DNA of 24,486 nucleotides from DASUUR01 sp036373975 (lineage in GTDB: Bacteria; Patescibacteriota; Saccharimonadia; Saccharimonadales; Saccharimonadaceae). The translations under genes and the position numbers were made by a program. Below, in pieces: positions 1-8,444 of this stretch; positions within the stretch are counted from its first letter, which is position 1, and the number at the start of each line of letters is the position of its first letter. The stretch lies in contig DASUUR010000056.1 of the NCBI GenBank assembly GCA_036373975.1, forward strand, positions 1 to 24,486, read 5' to 3'. The notes below the pieces were generated by a model that was not told the origin of the DNA, did no database searches, and saw only the letters and a list, made by a program, of their open reading frames with translations.

Positions 1-200
1 AGCTCTTCTTCAACCTCGCGCACTAACGAGTCTTCGATGGTTTCTCCATGATCAATGCCGCCGCCCGGCAGCGCCCACCAGTCACCATCAGCTTCTTTGA
101 CCAGAAGCACCTTGTCGTCCTGAACAATCAACACTCGTATCGCAACACGGTACAGGCAATCATCAATATCATTTAGCCTTGGGTCTATAATACTATTCAT
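1..200 (-). CDS. NUDIX hydrolase, 3' end cut by window edge
   Basis: NUDIX hydrolases cleave nucleoside diphosphates linked to another moiety, often for nucleotide-pool cleansing; the substrate cannot be told here. The 66 readable residues begin MNSIIDPRLND, run through a beta strand (RVLIVQDDKVLLVKEADG) and into the NUDIX box. The box is complete through its metal-binding core: G-x5-E-x7-REVEEE at the window edge, preceded by WWALPGGG. The ATG at 198-200 overlaps the TGA of the upstream SDR gene by four bases (ATGA), so the two genes are probably co-transcribed and translationally coupled. The C-terminal part, which would define the subfamily, lies outside the window. Confidence 0.88.
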   Translation of the reverse strand, partial: MNSIIDPRLNDIDDCLYRVAIRVLIVQDDKVLLVKEADGDWWALPGGGIDHGETIEDSLVREVEEE

Positions 201-868
201 AATGGTCGCACTCCAATCTCTGGGACTAATACTTCGTCATCACAGGACAGCACAAATTCAATCGCCTTGACGGCTTGGTCGGTTGTAAGCGCCTTGCCGC
301 TAATCGGCAGCCCAGCTTTGGCAAATAGGTTGGTTTTAATTGTCCCCGGGTAAAAACCCGTTACGCGCACATTGTATTCTGCGGCTTCTTCTTGCAGCGC
401 CTTCGTAAAACCAGTGATTGCCCATTTTGAGGCATTATAAACACCACGAGTGGCTTTGGCTGTTAAGCCAGCGGTCGAAACGACATTGAGGATAAGACCT
501 TGCTGTTGCTGCTTCATACGAGCAAAGGCTTGCTTAGCGGCATAGATTGTGCCAAGCGTGTTGGTGGTGATGACGTTTTCAATGGTTTCATCTGAGATCT
601 TGTCTAGTTCTCCGTTTACGATTACTCCGGCGTTATTAATGAGTACATCTATTTTGCCATGTTCTTTGGTAATCTTCTCAAAAGTACCAGCAACTTGCTT
701 GGCATCGCGTACATCGCAGACATAATATGCGCAGCCCAGGTCCTGAGCGATTGTATGTAGGGCCGCTTTACTGCGGGCAAGAATGATAACTTTGTTTTCA
801 GGTGCGAGCTTTTCAGCAAGAGCTTTACCAAGGCCATCGCTGCCGCCGGTGATTACGATTGTCTTCAT
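197..868 (-). CDS. Short-chain dehydrogenase/reductase (SDR)
   Basis: NAD(P)-dependent oxidoreductase of the classical SDR family, about 223 residues, which is near the usual length. Visible signatures are the nucleotide-binding TGGSDGLG (TGxxxGxG) right after the first strand, NNAG in the middle, a catalytic Ser in the VVSTAG stretch, and the YNASK (YxxxK) catalytic pair. PG further on is the usual PG motif after the active site. The substrate is unknown. I chose the ATG at 868 because AGAAGG lies about six bases upstream and the protein then starts directly at strand 1 (MKTIVITGG). A longer in-frame ATG at 907 would add 13 residues; it has TATCAT six bases ahead, so that box may instead be the promoter of a transcript with a short leader. 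The gene overlaps the downstream NUDIX gene by four bases. Confidence 0.92.
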   Translation of the reverse strand: MKTIVITGGSDGLGKALAEKLAPENKVIILARSKAALHTIAQDLGCAYYVCDVRDAKQVAGTFEKITKEHGKIDVLINNAGVIVNGELDKISDETIENVITTNTLGTIYAAKQAFARMKQQQQGLILNVVSTAGLTAKATRGVYNASKWAITGFTKALQEEAAEYNVRVTGFYPGTIKTNLFAKAGLPISGKALTTDQAVKAIEFVLSCDDEVLVPEIGVRPL

Positions 869-984
869 AATAACCTTCTGGCGAAGGTCTGGAATAGCTA
901 TCTTCATCTTATTATGATACCGTATTAAACCTATTTCCTCTGGAAAATAGGGGACATCTACTTGCAGCTAGGTACTCAGGCTGT

Positions 985-1015
985 AAAAATAGCGCCAAAC
1001 TTGGCGCTATTTTTA
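985..1015 (-). terminator. Rho-independent terminator of the pilus operon
   Basis: AATAGCGCC and GGCGCTATT form a perfect stem around a short AAACTT-type loop. The stem has A-runs on one side and T-runs on the other, so it should work in both directions. It sits 15 bases after the stop of the last prepilin gene and closes the minus-strand pilus operon. Confidence 0.85.
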
Positions 1016-1029
1016 TATGTTACTAACAA

Positions 1030-1485
1030 TTAGCGAGTAACAGTGATCGTCTTACCCTCACCAGTTGCGGTGACTGTTATACGCCCATTGGCGCTCTTGC
1101 TGATCTTGTAGCCCGTGCCGTTTGTCGCACAGGTTGTGGTACATTGTGGATCCTTAGGCATAGCCGTGAGGTATTTCTCGCTTGCCGTAATAGTACTTAA
1201 GTCAACGAGGCCAGTACAAGAGGCGGCGCCTGTAGCGCAAATCTCTGTTGCAGTTGCAGTTACGCCCGACGGAATTGTGCCATTATTATCAAGAGAGTAT
1301 TGATATACTGCATTCAAGATTGTATTAACATCGGCTTGACGCTGTGAGTTTCGGCTGTCGCCAAGTTGTTTGCCTGGATTGATCGCCACAATGACAATAC
1401 CTGCCAATATGGCCAAAATGGCAACAACGAGCAAGACTTCTAGCAGAGTGAACCCGCCTTGTTTTTTGAAAAGTGACCTGACCAT
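1030..1485 (-). CDS. Type IV prepilin, probable major pilin (GspG/PilA-like)
   Basis: Structural subunit of a type IV pilus. A short basic leader (MVRSLFKKQGG) precedes the prepilin peptidase site G|FTLLEV, with Glu at mature position 5 and a hydrophobic alpha1-N helix (LLVVAILAILAGIVIVAI). After the helix come NPGKQLGDSRNSQRQADVNTI and YSLDNNG, a pattern seen in GspG-like pseudopilins and many CPR pilins. Two cysteine pairs (CATGAASC, CTTTC) could make disulfide loops. At 151 residues it is of normal pilin size. It is last in the operon, 45 bases after the PilX-like gene, directly before the terminator. Its role as major pilin is inferred from its clean pilin features and the longer gap before it; expression data are lacking. 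Confidence 0.9.
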   Translation of the reverse strand: MVRSLFKKQGGFTLLEVLLVVAILAILAGIVIVAINPGKQLGDSRNSQRQADVNTILNAVYQYSLDNNGTIPSGVTATATEICATGAASCTGLVDLSTITASEKYLTAMPKDPQCTTTCATNGTGYKISKSANGRITVTATGEGKTITVTR

Positions 1486-1530
1486 AAATTAATCCCAACC
1501 CTTTCTTATGGTGTATCTTATTTCAAAACA

Positions 1531-1914
1531 TCACCCGATCTCTTGCCATGAAGTGATGCTTATGCTTTGTGCTGTTATTGTAGCATAGATTTTGACCTTA
1601 CACACAACATTTTTCACCGTTCCTATTGCATCTATTGTAATTAGCCCCGCAATATTGGTGACCGTATAGCTGCACCCACCCTGCCCAAGTGTCAGAGTAT
1701 TTGTTCCTGTGAAGGTAGTGGACTGATTAATTTCCTGCAGGGCTTCTTCGCCACAAGCATGGGCGAGGCCGCGCGCTTGTGCGGCTTGCTCAGAAATAAT
1801 GACCCCACGTTGCGTATCAACCCCCATGGTGAGCATTGTGGTCGCGATCGCAAGGCATGCAGCGCCAACCACCAATACCGCCATTAAAGCAATGTAGCCC
1901 CGTTCGCGTATCAT
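1531..1914 (-). CDS. Small minor-pilin-like protein (PilX/GspK-like N-terminus)
   Basis: The 127-residue protein begins MIRERGYIALMAVLVVG, a basic leader, a Gly cleavage site and a hydrophobic helix, which is the layout of PilX and GspK type minor (pseudo)pilins. The usual Glu at mature position 5 is absent: after RERG| the residues are Y-I-A-L-M. In GspK, loss of this Glu is linked to a place at the tip of the pseudopilus; applying that here is inference. The body has three or so cysteines (HACGEE, GGCSYTV, NVVCKV). The ATG at 1914 overlaps the TGA of the upstream prepilin gene (ATGA), so translation is probably coupled. Confidence 0.75.
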   Translation of the reverse strand: MIRERGYIALMAVLVVGAACLAIATTMLTMGVDTQRGVIISEQAAQARGLAHACGEEALQEINQSTTFTGTNTLTLGQGGCSYTVTNIAGLITIDAIGTVKNVVCKVKIYATITAQSISITSWQEIG

Positions 1915-2417
1915 CGTAGCGTCCCCGTAGCCGTAAAGGTCCTTTGAAAATTGAATTCTTCGCGATTCCCTGCGTTCACCTTTGAAACGGTAAATGTCAC
2001 CTGTACGCTCCCTGCAGTGCCAGCCTTCGTGACATTTTTGAACTGCAAATTACTAACGGTCACCGAGGGGCTCGAGAGCGCCACAGCAGCGCCTGTGCCT
2101 TCACGAATTTGCAGCACTGGGCCATTCAGCTCAAAGATAGTTGGCGAGAGCCCAGCAGTAGGCACCACAAGGTTAAGCTGTGCACCCGTCGCACCAGTTG
2201 TCGGAGCGGTGATGCTGTCGGCATTTCGAATAGTAAAAGTTATCCGCTCCATAATCGCACTGGCCTGCGCAGTGACATCGTTTTCTGCCTGATTTCTAAC
2301 TCGCATACTTGCTGTAGCCGTGAAGAAGGAGCTCACCGCAAGCAAAAGCGAGCTCAAAATTGTAATATAGAGCAGCAGCTCAATTAGTGTGTACCCAGAC
2401 TGTTGCCGTGACTCCAT
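1911..2417 (-). CDS. Minor prepilin, PilW/GspJ-like
   Basis: Prepilin of 168 residues. The leader MESRQQSG is followed by YTLIELLLYITILSSLLL: a Gly cleavage site, an aromatic residue at position 1, Glu at position 5, and the extended hydrophobic helix. The LLxY..I pattern and the later run of beta-rich sequence (VSNLQFKNVTKAGTAGSVQV) match PilW/GspJ-type minor pilins that help start pilus assembly. It begins three bases after the stop of the GspH/FimT-like gene and overlaps the next gene by four bases. The exact minor-pilin class is inferred from N-terminal pattern and gene order. Confidence 0.8.
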   Translation of the reverse strand: MESRQQSGYTLIELLLYITILSSLLLAVSSFFTATASMRVRNQAENDVTAQASAIMERITFTIRNADSITAPTTGATGAQLNLVVPTAGLSPTIFELNGPVLQIREGTGAAVALSSPSVTVSNLQFKNVTKAGTAGSVQVTFTVSKVNAGNREEFNFQRTFTATGTLR

Positions 2418-2420
2418 ATT

Positions 2421-2867
2421 TTAGTAGCTAACCGTTCCTTTTGTGTTAATCGTTATTGTCCTTGTACTGCCATCGTTCGCAGTAAGCGTAACTGTGCCGG
2501 TGGCAGTAGGGAGCGCTGTCAATTTCGAAAAAGTGACATCTGTCATACCAGATGCGAGTAGCGTGTCCGGGAGGCTAGTCGTCTCATCATATGCGATGTC
2601 GCGGGTCGAAAATGTCGTACCCTTATAAAGAACGAGCGCGGTAGGTTGCACCTTTACACTCCAGGCACTGTCTTCATTACCCGCCCGTGCATATACCTGG
2701 GCGCGCCTCAGAGCAGCCCCAATTGCTTCGCTGTTAGTGTGCAGGTCATTACGTGCCAAAAAAGTAGCGTACACAGGCATCGATAGCCCACCCAAGGTTG
2801 CGATAATTGCAATTGATAAGAGCATCTCAATAAGCGTAAACCCTTGCTGCTGTATACTACGAGACAT
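2421..2867 (-). CDS. Minor prepilin, GspH/FimT-like
   Basis: The protein starts MSRSIQQQG|FTLIEMLLSIAII, with Glu at mature position 5, then a globular part containing RNDLHTNSEAIGAALRRAQ and ARAG, typical of the GspH/FimT family, and ends in a beta-rich region. About 148 residues. I chose the ATG at 2867, with GGGGGG about five bases upstream, over an upstream TTG at 2879. With this start the gene overlaps pilC by 11 bases. FimT/GspH proteins are low-abundance subunits of the assembly-priming complex; in some naturally competent bacteria FimT binds DNA, which cannot be assumed here. Confidence 0.85.
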   Translation of the reverse strand: MSRSIQQQGFTLIEMLLSIAIIATLGGLSMPVYATFLARNDLHTNSEAIGAALRRAQVYARAGNEDSAWSVKVQPTALVLYKGTTFSTRDIAYDETTSLPDTLLASGMTDVTFSKLTALPTATGTVTLTANDGSTRTITINTKGTVSY

Positions 2868-3951
2868 CAAGCCCCCCAATCAGACTGTAAATCGGTACGA
2901 TCACAGCAACCGCTACTGCCATGACACCGAGCCACACTACGATCAACAGTATCGGCTCAATAGTAGCTTCAAGATTATCGGTTGTAATAGTGGCTTTTTC
3001 TTCGTAGATTGAGCCAATGTTACGCAGGGTCTCGGGTAATGCGCCAGATTGCTCACCAGCAATTATCATTTGCTGCACCGCTGGCGGGATATACTTATTA
3101 ACACGATGATATTGTTTTATGGAGTCTTTGAAGCTATATCCGTCTTCGATTGAACTACGCATATGCCGGTACAAACCCTGATATTGGGGCATGCCTGTGG
3201 CGCTCTCGAGCGCCAAGAATGCCTGACTAACGTTCAATCCAGCATCAAGAAGTGTACCAAGGAGATACCCAAAACGAGCGAGCTCCACCTCGAGCAAAAG
3301 CTTTTTGATACCTGGAGTTACGAAAAGAATATGCTGACCGATACTGCGTGTTTTCGGTGCAAAAAACAATATATAGATCAAGAGGAGGACAACTCCTATG
3401 CCCACCGGCACGGCGATAATTCCGTACTGCTGAAGAAAGGCGCCCACTCCTATAAGAATCTGTGAGATGAGAGGTAGCTCTACCTCTAGGTCTTCGAATG
3501 TCTCCGCAAGACGCGGCAGCAAGAACCACGCAACCCCAAGCCCAACGATCACCGTTAAGCCAATAACAAAGGTGGGGTACAGCAGAGCGGAGCGAATTTT
3601 AGCTTTAAAAAGTCGTTGTTTTTCTTCTTGTCGTACGGCTACTTTTAAATTTTCAATGAGACGTCCCGAAGCTTCGCCCAGCTCAACCAAAGATAATGTC
3701 TGGCGCGAGACAAACCTACTTGTCCTGAGCGCCTTCCCGAGTGATAAGCCATTGTCAATATCGTACCGCATACGCTGTAACGCACGCTTCATGCGTTTTG
3801 AGCGAGTCGTCTCCTCAAGTGACCCGAGAGCCTGGCTTATAGGAACACCAGCGATCAACAGCATAACAAAATTATTTGTAAAATACTCACGATCCTTACC
3901 CGCTGGACGCGCGATATGCCGCAGGTGTTTGGGGATAGTATTACTAGCCAT
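2857..3951 (-). CDS. pilC: Type IV pilus inner-membrane platform protein PilC/GspF
   Basis: Integral membrane protein that couples the assembly ATPase to pilin polymerisation. It has 364 residues and two tandem GspF domains, each starting with a helical cytoplasmic part: FTNNFVMLLIAGVPISQAL then LVELGEASGRL, and FGYLLGTLLDAGLNVSQAF then MIIAGEQSGALPETL. Membrane segments follow each half (around residues 125-150 and 175-200, and a final one near 340-360). The N-terminus is short compared with proteobacterial PilC (about 400 residues). Its ATG shares one base with the pilB stop (TAATG) and its 3' end overlaps the next prepilin gene, so the pilus genes are tightly coupled. Confidence 0.95.
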   Translation of the reverse strand: MASNTIPKHLRHIARPAGKDREYFTNNFVMLLIAGVPISQALGSLEETTRSKRMKRALQRMRYDIDNGLSLGKALRTSRFVSRQTLSLVELGEASGRLIENLKVAVRQEEKQRLFKAKIRSALLYPTFVIGLTVIVGLGVAWFLLPRLAETFEDLEVELPLISQILIGVGAFLQQYGIIAVPVGIGVVLLLIYILFFAPKTRSIGQHILFVTPGIKKLLLEVELARFGYLLGTLLDAGLNVSQAFLALESATGMPQYQGLYRHMRSSIEDGYSFKDSIKQYHRVNKYIPPAVQQMIIAGEQSGALPETLRNIGSIYEEKATITTDNLEATIEPILLIVVWLGVMAVAVAVIVPIYSLIGGLDVS

Positions 3952-5600
3952 TACGCCTCGTGTCGGGGCAGCTCAACAACCCTTAAGAGTTCCGCCAGGG
4001 TAGTGGCACCGCTTTTAACTTTAGTGATACCATCTTCAAACATTGATCTGGTTCCTTGCTTTTGGGCCAGGCGCCAAATATCAGCCGCGCTAGGGGAGGT
4101 CGCTATAAGATCTTGTAGTTCAGGGGTGACTGCAATTATCTCAAATACAGCGATACGGCCCCGGTAGCCAGTGCCACTACAAACATTGCAGCCTTTACCG
4201 GCATAGACTGTATCACTCTTGGCAAAATAGCGCGCCAGCTGCTTGCCGTTGTGTAGCTTTTGTAGAACCTCGGTAATAGAAACACTGTAACGACACCGAT
4301 CACAAATCTTACGGGCAAGTCGCTGGGCAATAACTACCTCGAGCGTTGACGCCAACAAGAAGGGTTCGATCCCCATGTCAATCAGGCGGGGGATTGAAGT
4401 GGCTGCATCGTTAGCGTGAAAGGTAGATAGCAGTAGGTGACCAGTCAGAGCAGCGTTGACCGCTATTTCGGCCGTTTCACGATCACGAATTTCACCCACC
4501 AAGATAACATCAGGGTCTTGGCGCACGATCGAGCGTAAACCTTTAGCAAAGGTCATATTGCTCTGTTCGCGAACCTGGATTTGGTTAACTCCCGGCATCT
4601 TATACTCAACCGGATCCTCAATAGTAGTGATGTTGATGCGCGGATCATTCAATAGTTTAAGAAAAGCATACAAAGTAGTAGTCTTACCGGATCCCGTTGG
4701 GCCAACCGTTAAGATCATGCCAAACGGCTTACGCGCATATTCTTCTATCTCTTCTTGGCGCTCTTTTTGGAACCCCAAGTCGGTAAGTGTAAAGCCTTGC
4801 ACGTATGAGCTTAGTACGCGCATGACTACCTTTTCACCGCGGACGGTCGGAACGAGCGATACACGGAGATCAGTCGTGGCAGTTTCGTCTTGGCGCCGCA
4901 TTGCACCATCTTGGGTGCTCATGTGCTCATCGATACGCATGCCACTTTCAACTTTTATACGGTTAAGGATATTGTCGTATTGCTCACTCTGTAACCTGCC
5001 GGCCTCATGCAAAATACCATCGACCCTGAACCTAATAATAACCTCGTTGAGTTGTGGCTCGAAGTGAATATCTGATGCCCTGTAGCTAACTGCTTCTTTA
5101 ATTATTTCATCAACCAGCTCAGGCGCGATGCGCTGGCCACTTGTGATGATCTTGGAGAATCGTGTTTCGAGGGGCTGATCGTAGAGCCGCATATTATCGG
5201 AGATATAGGCTGGCAAGGTATAGGCGATGTGAACTTTCTTTTTAGGAAAATACTGTTTTAATTGCTCGACCTTAAGCGTCTCTGGGGTGTCGGTTGCGAT
5301 CAATACGTCGCCATCTGTAACTGCAGCAACAATAGCGTGAGCAGCACGGGCAACATCTTCGGGCAATAACTGTACTTGCTCCTTTACCGGAGCATTGACA
5401 CTTAAATCAGCAAACGGTAGGTGATATGACTCGGCAATAGCCTGCCCAAGGAGCGCATAGCTAAGCAGACCACTATGAATTAAGTAGTCTATATAAGGCT
5501 CGCCTTTGCGTTCGGCTGCTTCAGCGGCGGTATGATCCTCCTGACTGATATAGCTCTGCTCAAGAAGAATCTTTTTTATTTTTGCTATATCAGAAAACAT
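3951..5600 (-). CDS. pilB: Type IV pilus assembly ATPase PilB/GspE
   Basis: Cytoplasmic hexameric ATPase that drives pilus extension. From the ATG at 5600 (549 residues), the N-terminal MshEN-type domain covers about 1-130. The core contains Walker A GPTGSGKT at 300-307, the Asp box TIEDPVEY near 326-333, Walker B DVILVGEIRD at 364-373 and the His box TGHLLLSTFHAND after it. A zinc-binding tetracysteine (C433, C436, C471, C474) is typical of PilB/GspE and absent from PilT. A GTG two codons earlier is possible, but GGGGTGG sits well for the ATG. No pilT-like retraction ATPase is visible in the window, nor pilMNO or the prepilin peptidase. pilC follows with a one-base overlap. Confidence 0.96.
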   Translation of the reverse strand: MFSDIAKIKKILLEQSYISQEDHTAAEAAERKGEPYIDYLIHSGLLSYALLGQAIAESYHLPFADLSVNAPVKEQVQLLPEDVARAAHAIVAAVTDGDVLIATDTPETLKVEQLKQYFPKKKVHIAYTLPAYISDNMRLYDQPLETRFSKIITSGQRIAPELVDEIIKEAVSYRASDIHFEPQLNEVIIRFRVDGILHEAGRLQSEQYDNILNRIKVESGMRIDEHMSTQDGAMRRQDETATTDLRVSLVPTVRGEKVVMRVLSSYVQGFTLTDLGFQKERQEEIEEYARKPFGMILTVGPTGSGKTTTLYAFLKLLNDPRINITTIEDPVEYKMPGVNQIQVREQSNMTFAKGLRSIVRQDPDVILVGEIRDRETAEIAVNAALTGHLLLSTFHANDAATSIPRLIDMGIEPFLLASTLEVVIAQRLARKICDRCRYSVSITEVLQKLHNGKQLARYFAKSDTVYAGKGCNVCSGTGYRGRIAVFEIIAVTPELQDLIATSPSAADIWRLAQKQGTRSMFEDGITKVKSGATTLAELLRVVELPRHEA

Positions 5601-5615
5601 ACCCACCCCAAAGGC

Positions 5616-5978
5616 TTACTTCTTTAACTGCTCTTTTATTGCTTCTACGATATCAGACAGGGGAGTATTAGACTTAACAAAATACCGTTTAGCGCCCAAC
5701 GCTAATGTGCGCTCCTCGTCTTCATGCTGGCTAAGGTTGGATAGAATAAACACTGGCGTCGTATCGCCATTTTCCTTCATTGCGGTTAGAACCTGAAAGC
5801 CGTCGAAACCAGGCATCATGAGGTCAAGCAACAGCATATCGTGTGGTTTTTTTATGAGCTCTAGACACTCTAGTCCATCATAAGCAACATCAACAGTAAA
5901 GCCCTCGTGCTTTAATTTGAGCTCAAGCGCATGCGATAGCGCTCGGTCGTCTTCAGCAATAAGTATATGTGCCGGCAT
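5616..5978 (-). CDS. Stand-alone CheY-like response regulator
   Basis: Single receiver domain, 120 residues, with no output domain. It has the acidic pair E9-D10-D11, the phospho-acceptor D52 in LLLDLMMPG, the switch Ser80 (ILSN) and Lys102 (FVKS). The start is supported by AGGAG six to seven bases before the ATG. It lies 28 bases after the histidine kinase gene and 15 before pilB, all on the minus strand. Without a DNA-binding domain it most likely acts by protein contact or as a phosphate shuttle. Given the gene order, the natural inference is control of pilus assembly, perhaps through PilB, but no partner is shown by the sequence. Confidence 0.93.
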   Translation of the reverse strand: MPAHILIAEDDRALSHALELKLKHEGFTVDVAYDGLECLELIKKPHDMLLLDLMMPGFDGFQVLTAMKENGDTTPVFILSNLSQHEDEERTLALGAKRYFVKSNTPLSDIVEAIKEQLKK

Positions 5979-6006
5979 AATTTCTCCTTACTTATCAGTA
6001 ATTATA

Positions 6007-8352
6007 TCAAACATTTTTGCGACCTTCCGGCCCTTTCTTAAAGGGAAGGTTAACATAGAAGGTCGTGCCCTTTCCTTCGGCCGACTCAAACTGAGCGCCG
6101 CCGCCCATTTGCTCTGCAGCTGATTTTACAATATAAAGCCCAAGACCCGTACCCTCAATACCTAACTTCTGGACATTATCAGCCCGGAAGAGTTTTGAGA
6201 ATATATTCTTTTGCTGCGCGTGCGGTATGCCGTACCCGGTATCAGCAATTGATAGTACGACACTCTGTCGCTTTGCCGTGTCTTTAGTGAGCCGCAAGGT
6301 GATCGAACCATTGGCAGGGGTGTACTTAACTGCATTAGACAAGAGATTTTGGAGTATCATACGAAGCAACTTAGGGTCAGCGTAGAGCCTGTCGTGTTCA
6401 GTGTCAATTTCTTGGCGGTAGTGAATATTTTTGTCTTTAATTTCCCCTTCTAGCTCCTTAAGAACGCTTTTTACAACTGTGCTCACCTTAAGCTCCTCGG
6501 GGCTGCTAACGAGCTTACCTAGATCAAGCCGCGATACGTTTAGGAGCGAATTAACAAGGTCCACCATCCGACCATTCCCGGCATAAATCTCATGCAGTAG
6601 CTGTTCTTGGTCCTTTGTTATTTTACCGGCTTCACCATTAAGCAGCATTTCGGTATACCAATTAATCGCAGATAGGGGCGTACGCAGTTGGTGTGAAGTG
6701 AGCGAGACAAATTCATCTTTGCTTTTCTCGAGCTCAAGGTCTTTTGTGATGTCCCTAAAGACCACAATGATTCCAGTTTGCTGTGCATCGGCATTGTAAA
6801 TCGGCGCTGCGGAATCAGCAACAGGAATGCGCTTATCATCAGTGATTTTTAGGTCTACCCCTTTCGGAATAGTTGAGGGTGAGCCTTTGAGCGCTTTGTG
6901 AATAAATGCATCACGAGGCGTACCACTCTTTGCATCGACAAACCGCAAGATGTCCTTGTAATATTTGCCTATAGCTTGCTCAGGAGTGATACCTGTCATT
7001 TTTTGGGCTGCAAGATTAAATAACATAATACGACCCTTCATATCCAGGGCAAATACGCCATCGCCGATACTACCGAGCAATGCTTCGTCTTTGGCTTTGG
7101 CGGCCGCAAGTGCTTGATTACTTTTCTGTAAAGCACGTTGACTTTCTTCAAGTTTGCGGATATTGCGGATCACACTCACCACAACCACAAGTAGTAATAA
7201 AATCCCTATACTTGTTGAGATAATCCGTATAGAGCCAATACTATCTGAACTCTGCTTAAGCGTCGTGCTCCGTATTGCAAGTAGTTCTAGCTCGATCTTT
7301 TCCATTTCGGCCAGCTTATCGCGAATTTGCTGCGTTAGCTGATTACCATTACCGCTTTTTATAAACCCAATCACCTGGGCCTGTGAGCCACTCTTAACCA
7401 GCGAGATTGATCGGCTCATCATATCGAGCCGTTCATTTATCATTTCTGCGAGTTTTTTGCTACGCGGTCGTTGGTCGGGGTTATCGGCAATAAGGCGGTC
7501 CAGCGCCTCAAGTGAGCCCCTAATCCGTTTGGTGCTCGCGTTATACGGTTTCAGGAATGACTCGTCCTGAGTGATTATGTAGCCTCGTTGGCCAGTTTCA
7601 CTGTCTGCCACCTCGATGCGAATCGTATCAATCATCTTAATAACCCTGTAGGTGTGCTCTACGCGCGCCGTAGCCTGGCGGTAATCAGTGATCATCTTTT
7701 GGCTTGTCGCCGAAGTTGTAAACACCAGCGCCGTAAGAATAAACATACCAAAAAGTATTAGCCGCAGGCGGAAAACCCGAAAGGCATATACCGTGAGAGC
7801 CAAGATCCCAACACCCATTAAGATGGCAAGACATGCACCATAGAACGTAAGGTATCCACTAGTAAAAGGCAGCACGTAGATATAACCTGCTATGCCAATA
7901 ACACCGGCGGCCAGAATAGTCCCTCCGATAATCTGACTGAGCCGCACACGCCACGGAAAGCGTGAATACAGCAGACTAACCGCAATAGCCGCCAGCATAA
8001 AACTACTTGTTTCGTAAATATTTACATATTGAGATGCAGGGGAATTAAAGATTAATGTCAGGACTTTTAGCAACGTAAGTAATACAAGAACCCCAAGCCC
8101 GGCGAGCATAAGTTTTCGGCCGCGTGAGCGAGTCAAAAACGGTGCAAACATTAAGAGTAACGCTACAATGACAGATGAGACAACCGTCCCCGGGCGAACT
8201 ACCGGCCCATCAAAGGGCCGCTTTAGAACCGATATGTCCGTCACCCAGCCAAAAATGATGAATGCACTAACAATTAGCAAGAGCATACCAATCCAAAACT
8301 CTGTAGTGAGCCATATATGTCCCTGGGTTGGTTTTGCTGCTTTTTTTATCAT
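6007..8352 (-). CDS. Membrane sensor histidine kinase (multi-TM, CHASE3, PAS, HisKA, HATPase)
   Basis: Sensor kinase of about 781 residues from the ATG at 8352 (MIKKAAKP). Six or seven hydrophobic helices fill about residues 20-215. A CHASE3-like sensory region follows, with the ETGQRGY signature near 252-258, bounded by another helix at about 376-396. A PAS domain lies at about 423-535 (FALDMKG, NLAAQKMTG). HisKA has SHQLRTPLSAI with phospho-acceptor H554, and HATPase_c has an N box (NLLSNAVKYTP), G1 (DTGYGI) and G2 (GTGLGLYI). Upstream in-frame starts (TTG at 8403, ATG at 8388) would place codons inside a promoter-like sequence. The response regulator follows after 28 bases, so the two probably form a phosphorelay pair that heads the pilus operon. 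The signal is unknown. Confidence 0.9.
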   Translation of the reverse strand: MIKKAAKPTQGHIWLTTEFWIGMLLLIVSAFIIFGWVTDISVLKRPFDGPVVRPGTVVSSVIVALLLMFAPFLTRSRGRKLMLAGLGVLVLLTLLKVLTLIFNSPASQYVNIYETSSFMLAAIAVSLLYSRFPWRVRLSQIIGGTILAAGVIGIAGYIYVLPFTSGYLTFYGACLAILMGVGILALTVYAFRVFRLRLILFGMFILTALVFTTSATSQKMITDYRQATARVEHTYRVIKMIDTIRIEVADSETGQRGYIITQDESFLKPYNASTKRIRGSLEALDRLIADNPDQRPRSKKLAEMINERLDMMSRSISLVKSGSQAQVIGFIKSGNGNQLTQQIRDKLAEMEKIELELLAIRSTTLKQSSDSIGSIRIISTSIGILLLLVVVVSVIRNIRKLEESQRALQKSNQALAAAKAKDEALLGSIGDGVFALDMKGRIMLFNLAAQKMTGITPEQAIGKYYKDILRFVDAKSGTPRDAFIHKALKGSPSTIPKGVDLKITDDKRIPVADSAAPIYNADAQQTGIIVVFRDITKDLELEKSKDEFVSLTSHQLRTPLSAINWYTEMLLNGEAGKITKDQEQLLHEIYAGNGRMVDLVNSLLNVSRLDLGKLVSSPEELKVSTVVKSVLKELEGEIKDKNIHYRQEIDTEHDRLYADPKLLRMILQNLLSNAVKYTPANGSITLRLTKDTAKRQSVVLSIADTGYGIPHAQQKNIFSKLFRADNVQKLGIEGTGLGLYIVKSAAEQMGGGAQFESAEGKGTTFYVNLPFKKGPEGRKNV

Positions 8353-8378
8353 CGTAATAATTACAAGATTCTGTGCCC

Positions 8379-8408
8379 ATCGTAGCATAAGCACGATAGA
8401 CAAGTCAC
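8379..8408 (-). promoter_or_regulatory. Candidate promoter of the kinase-pilus operon
   Basis: On the minus strand GTGACT and an extended -10 (TGC-TACGAT) are separated by 18 bases. Transcription would start near 8372, about 20 bases before the ATG at 8352. The -35 is weak, so this is only a candidate. Confidence 0.35.
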
Positions 8409-8444
8409 TAAATAATTATTTAATTTTTGGCCTTTTTCAATGTA

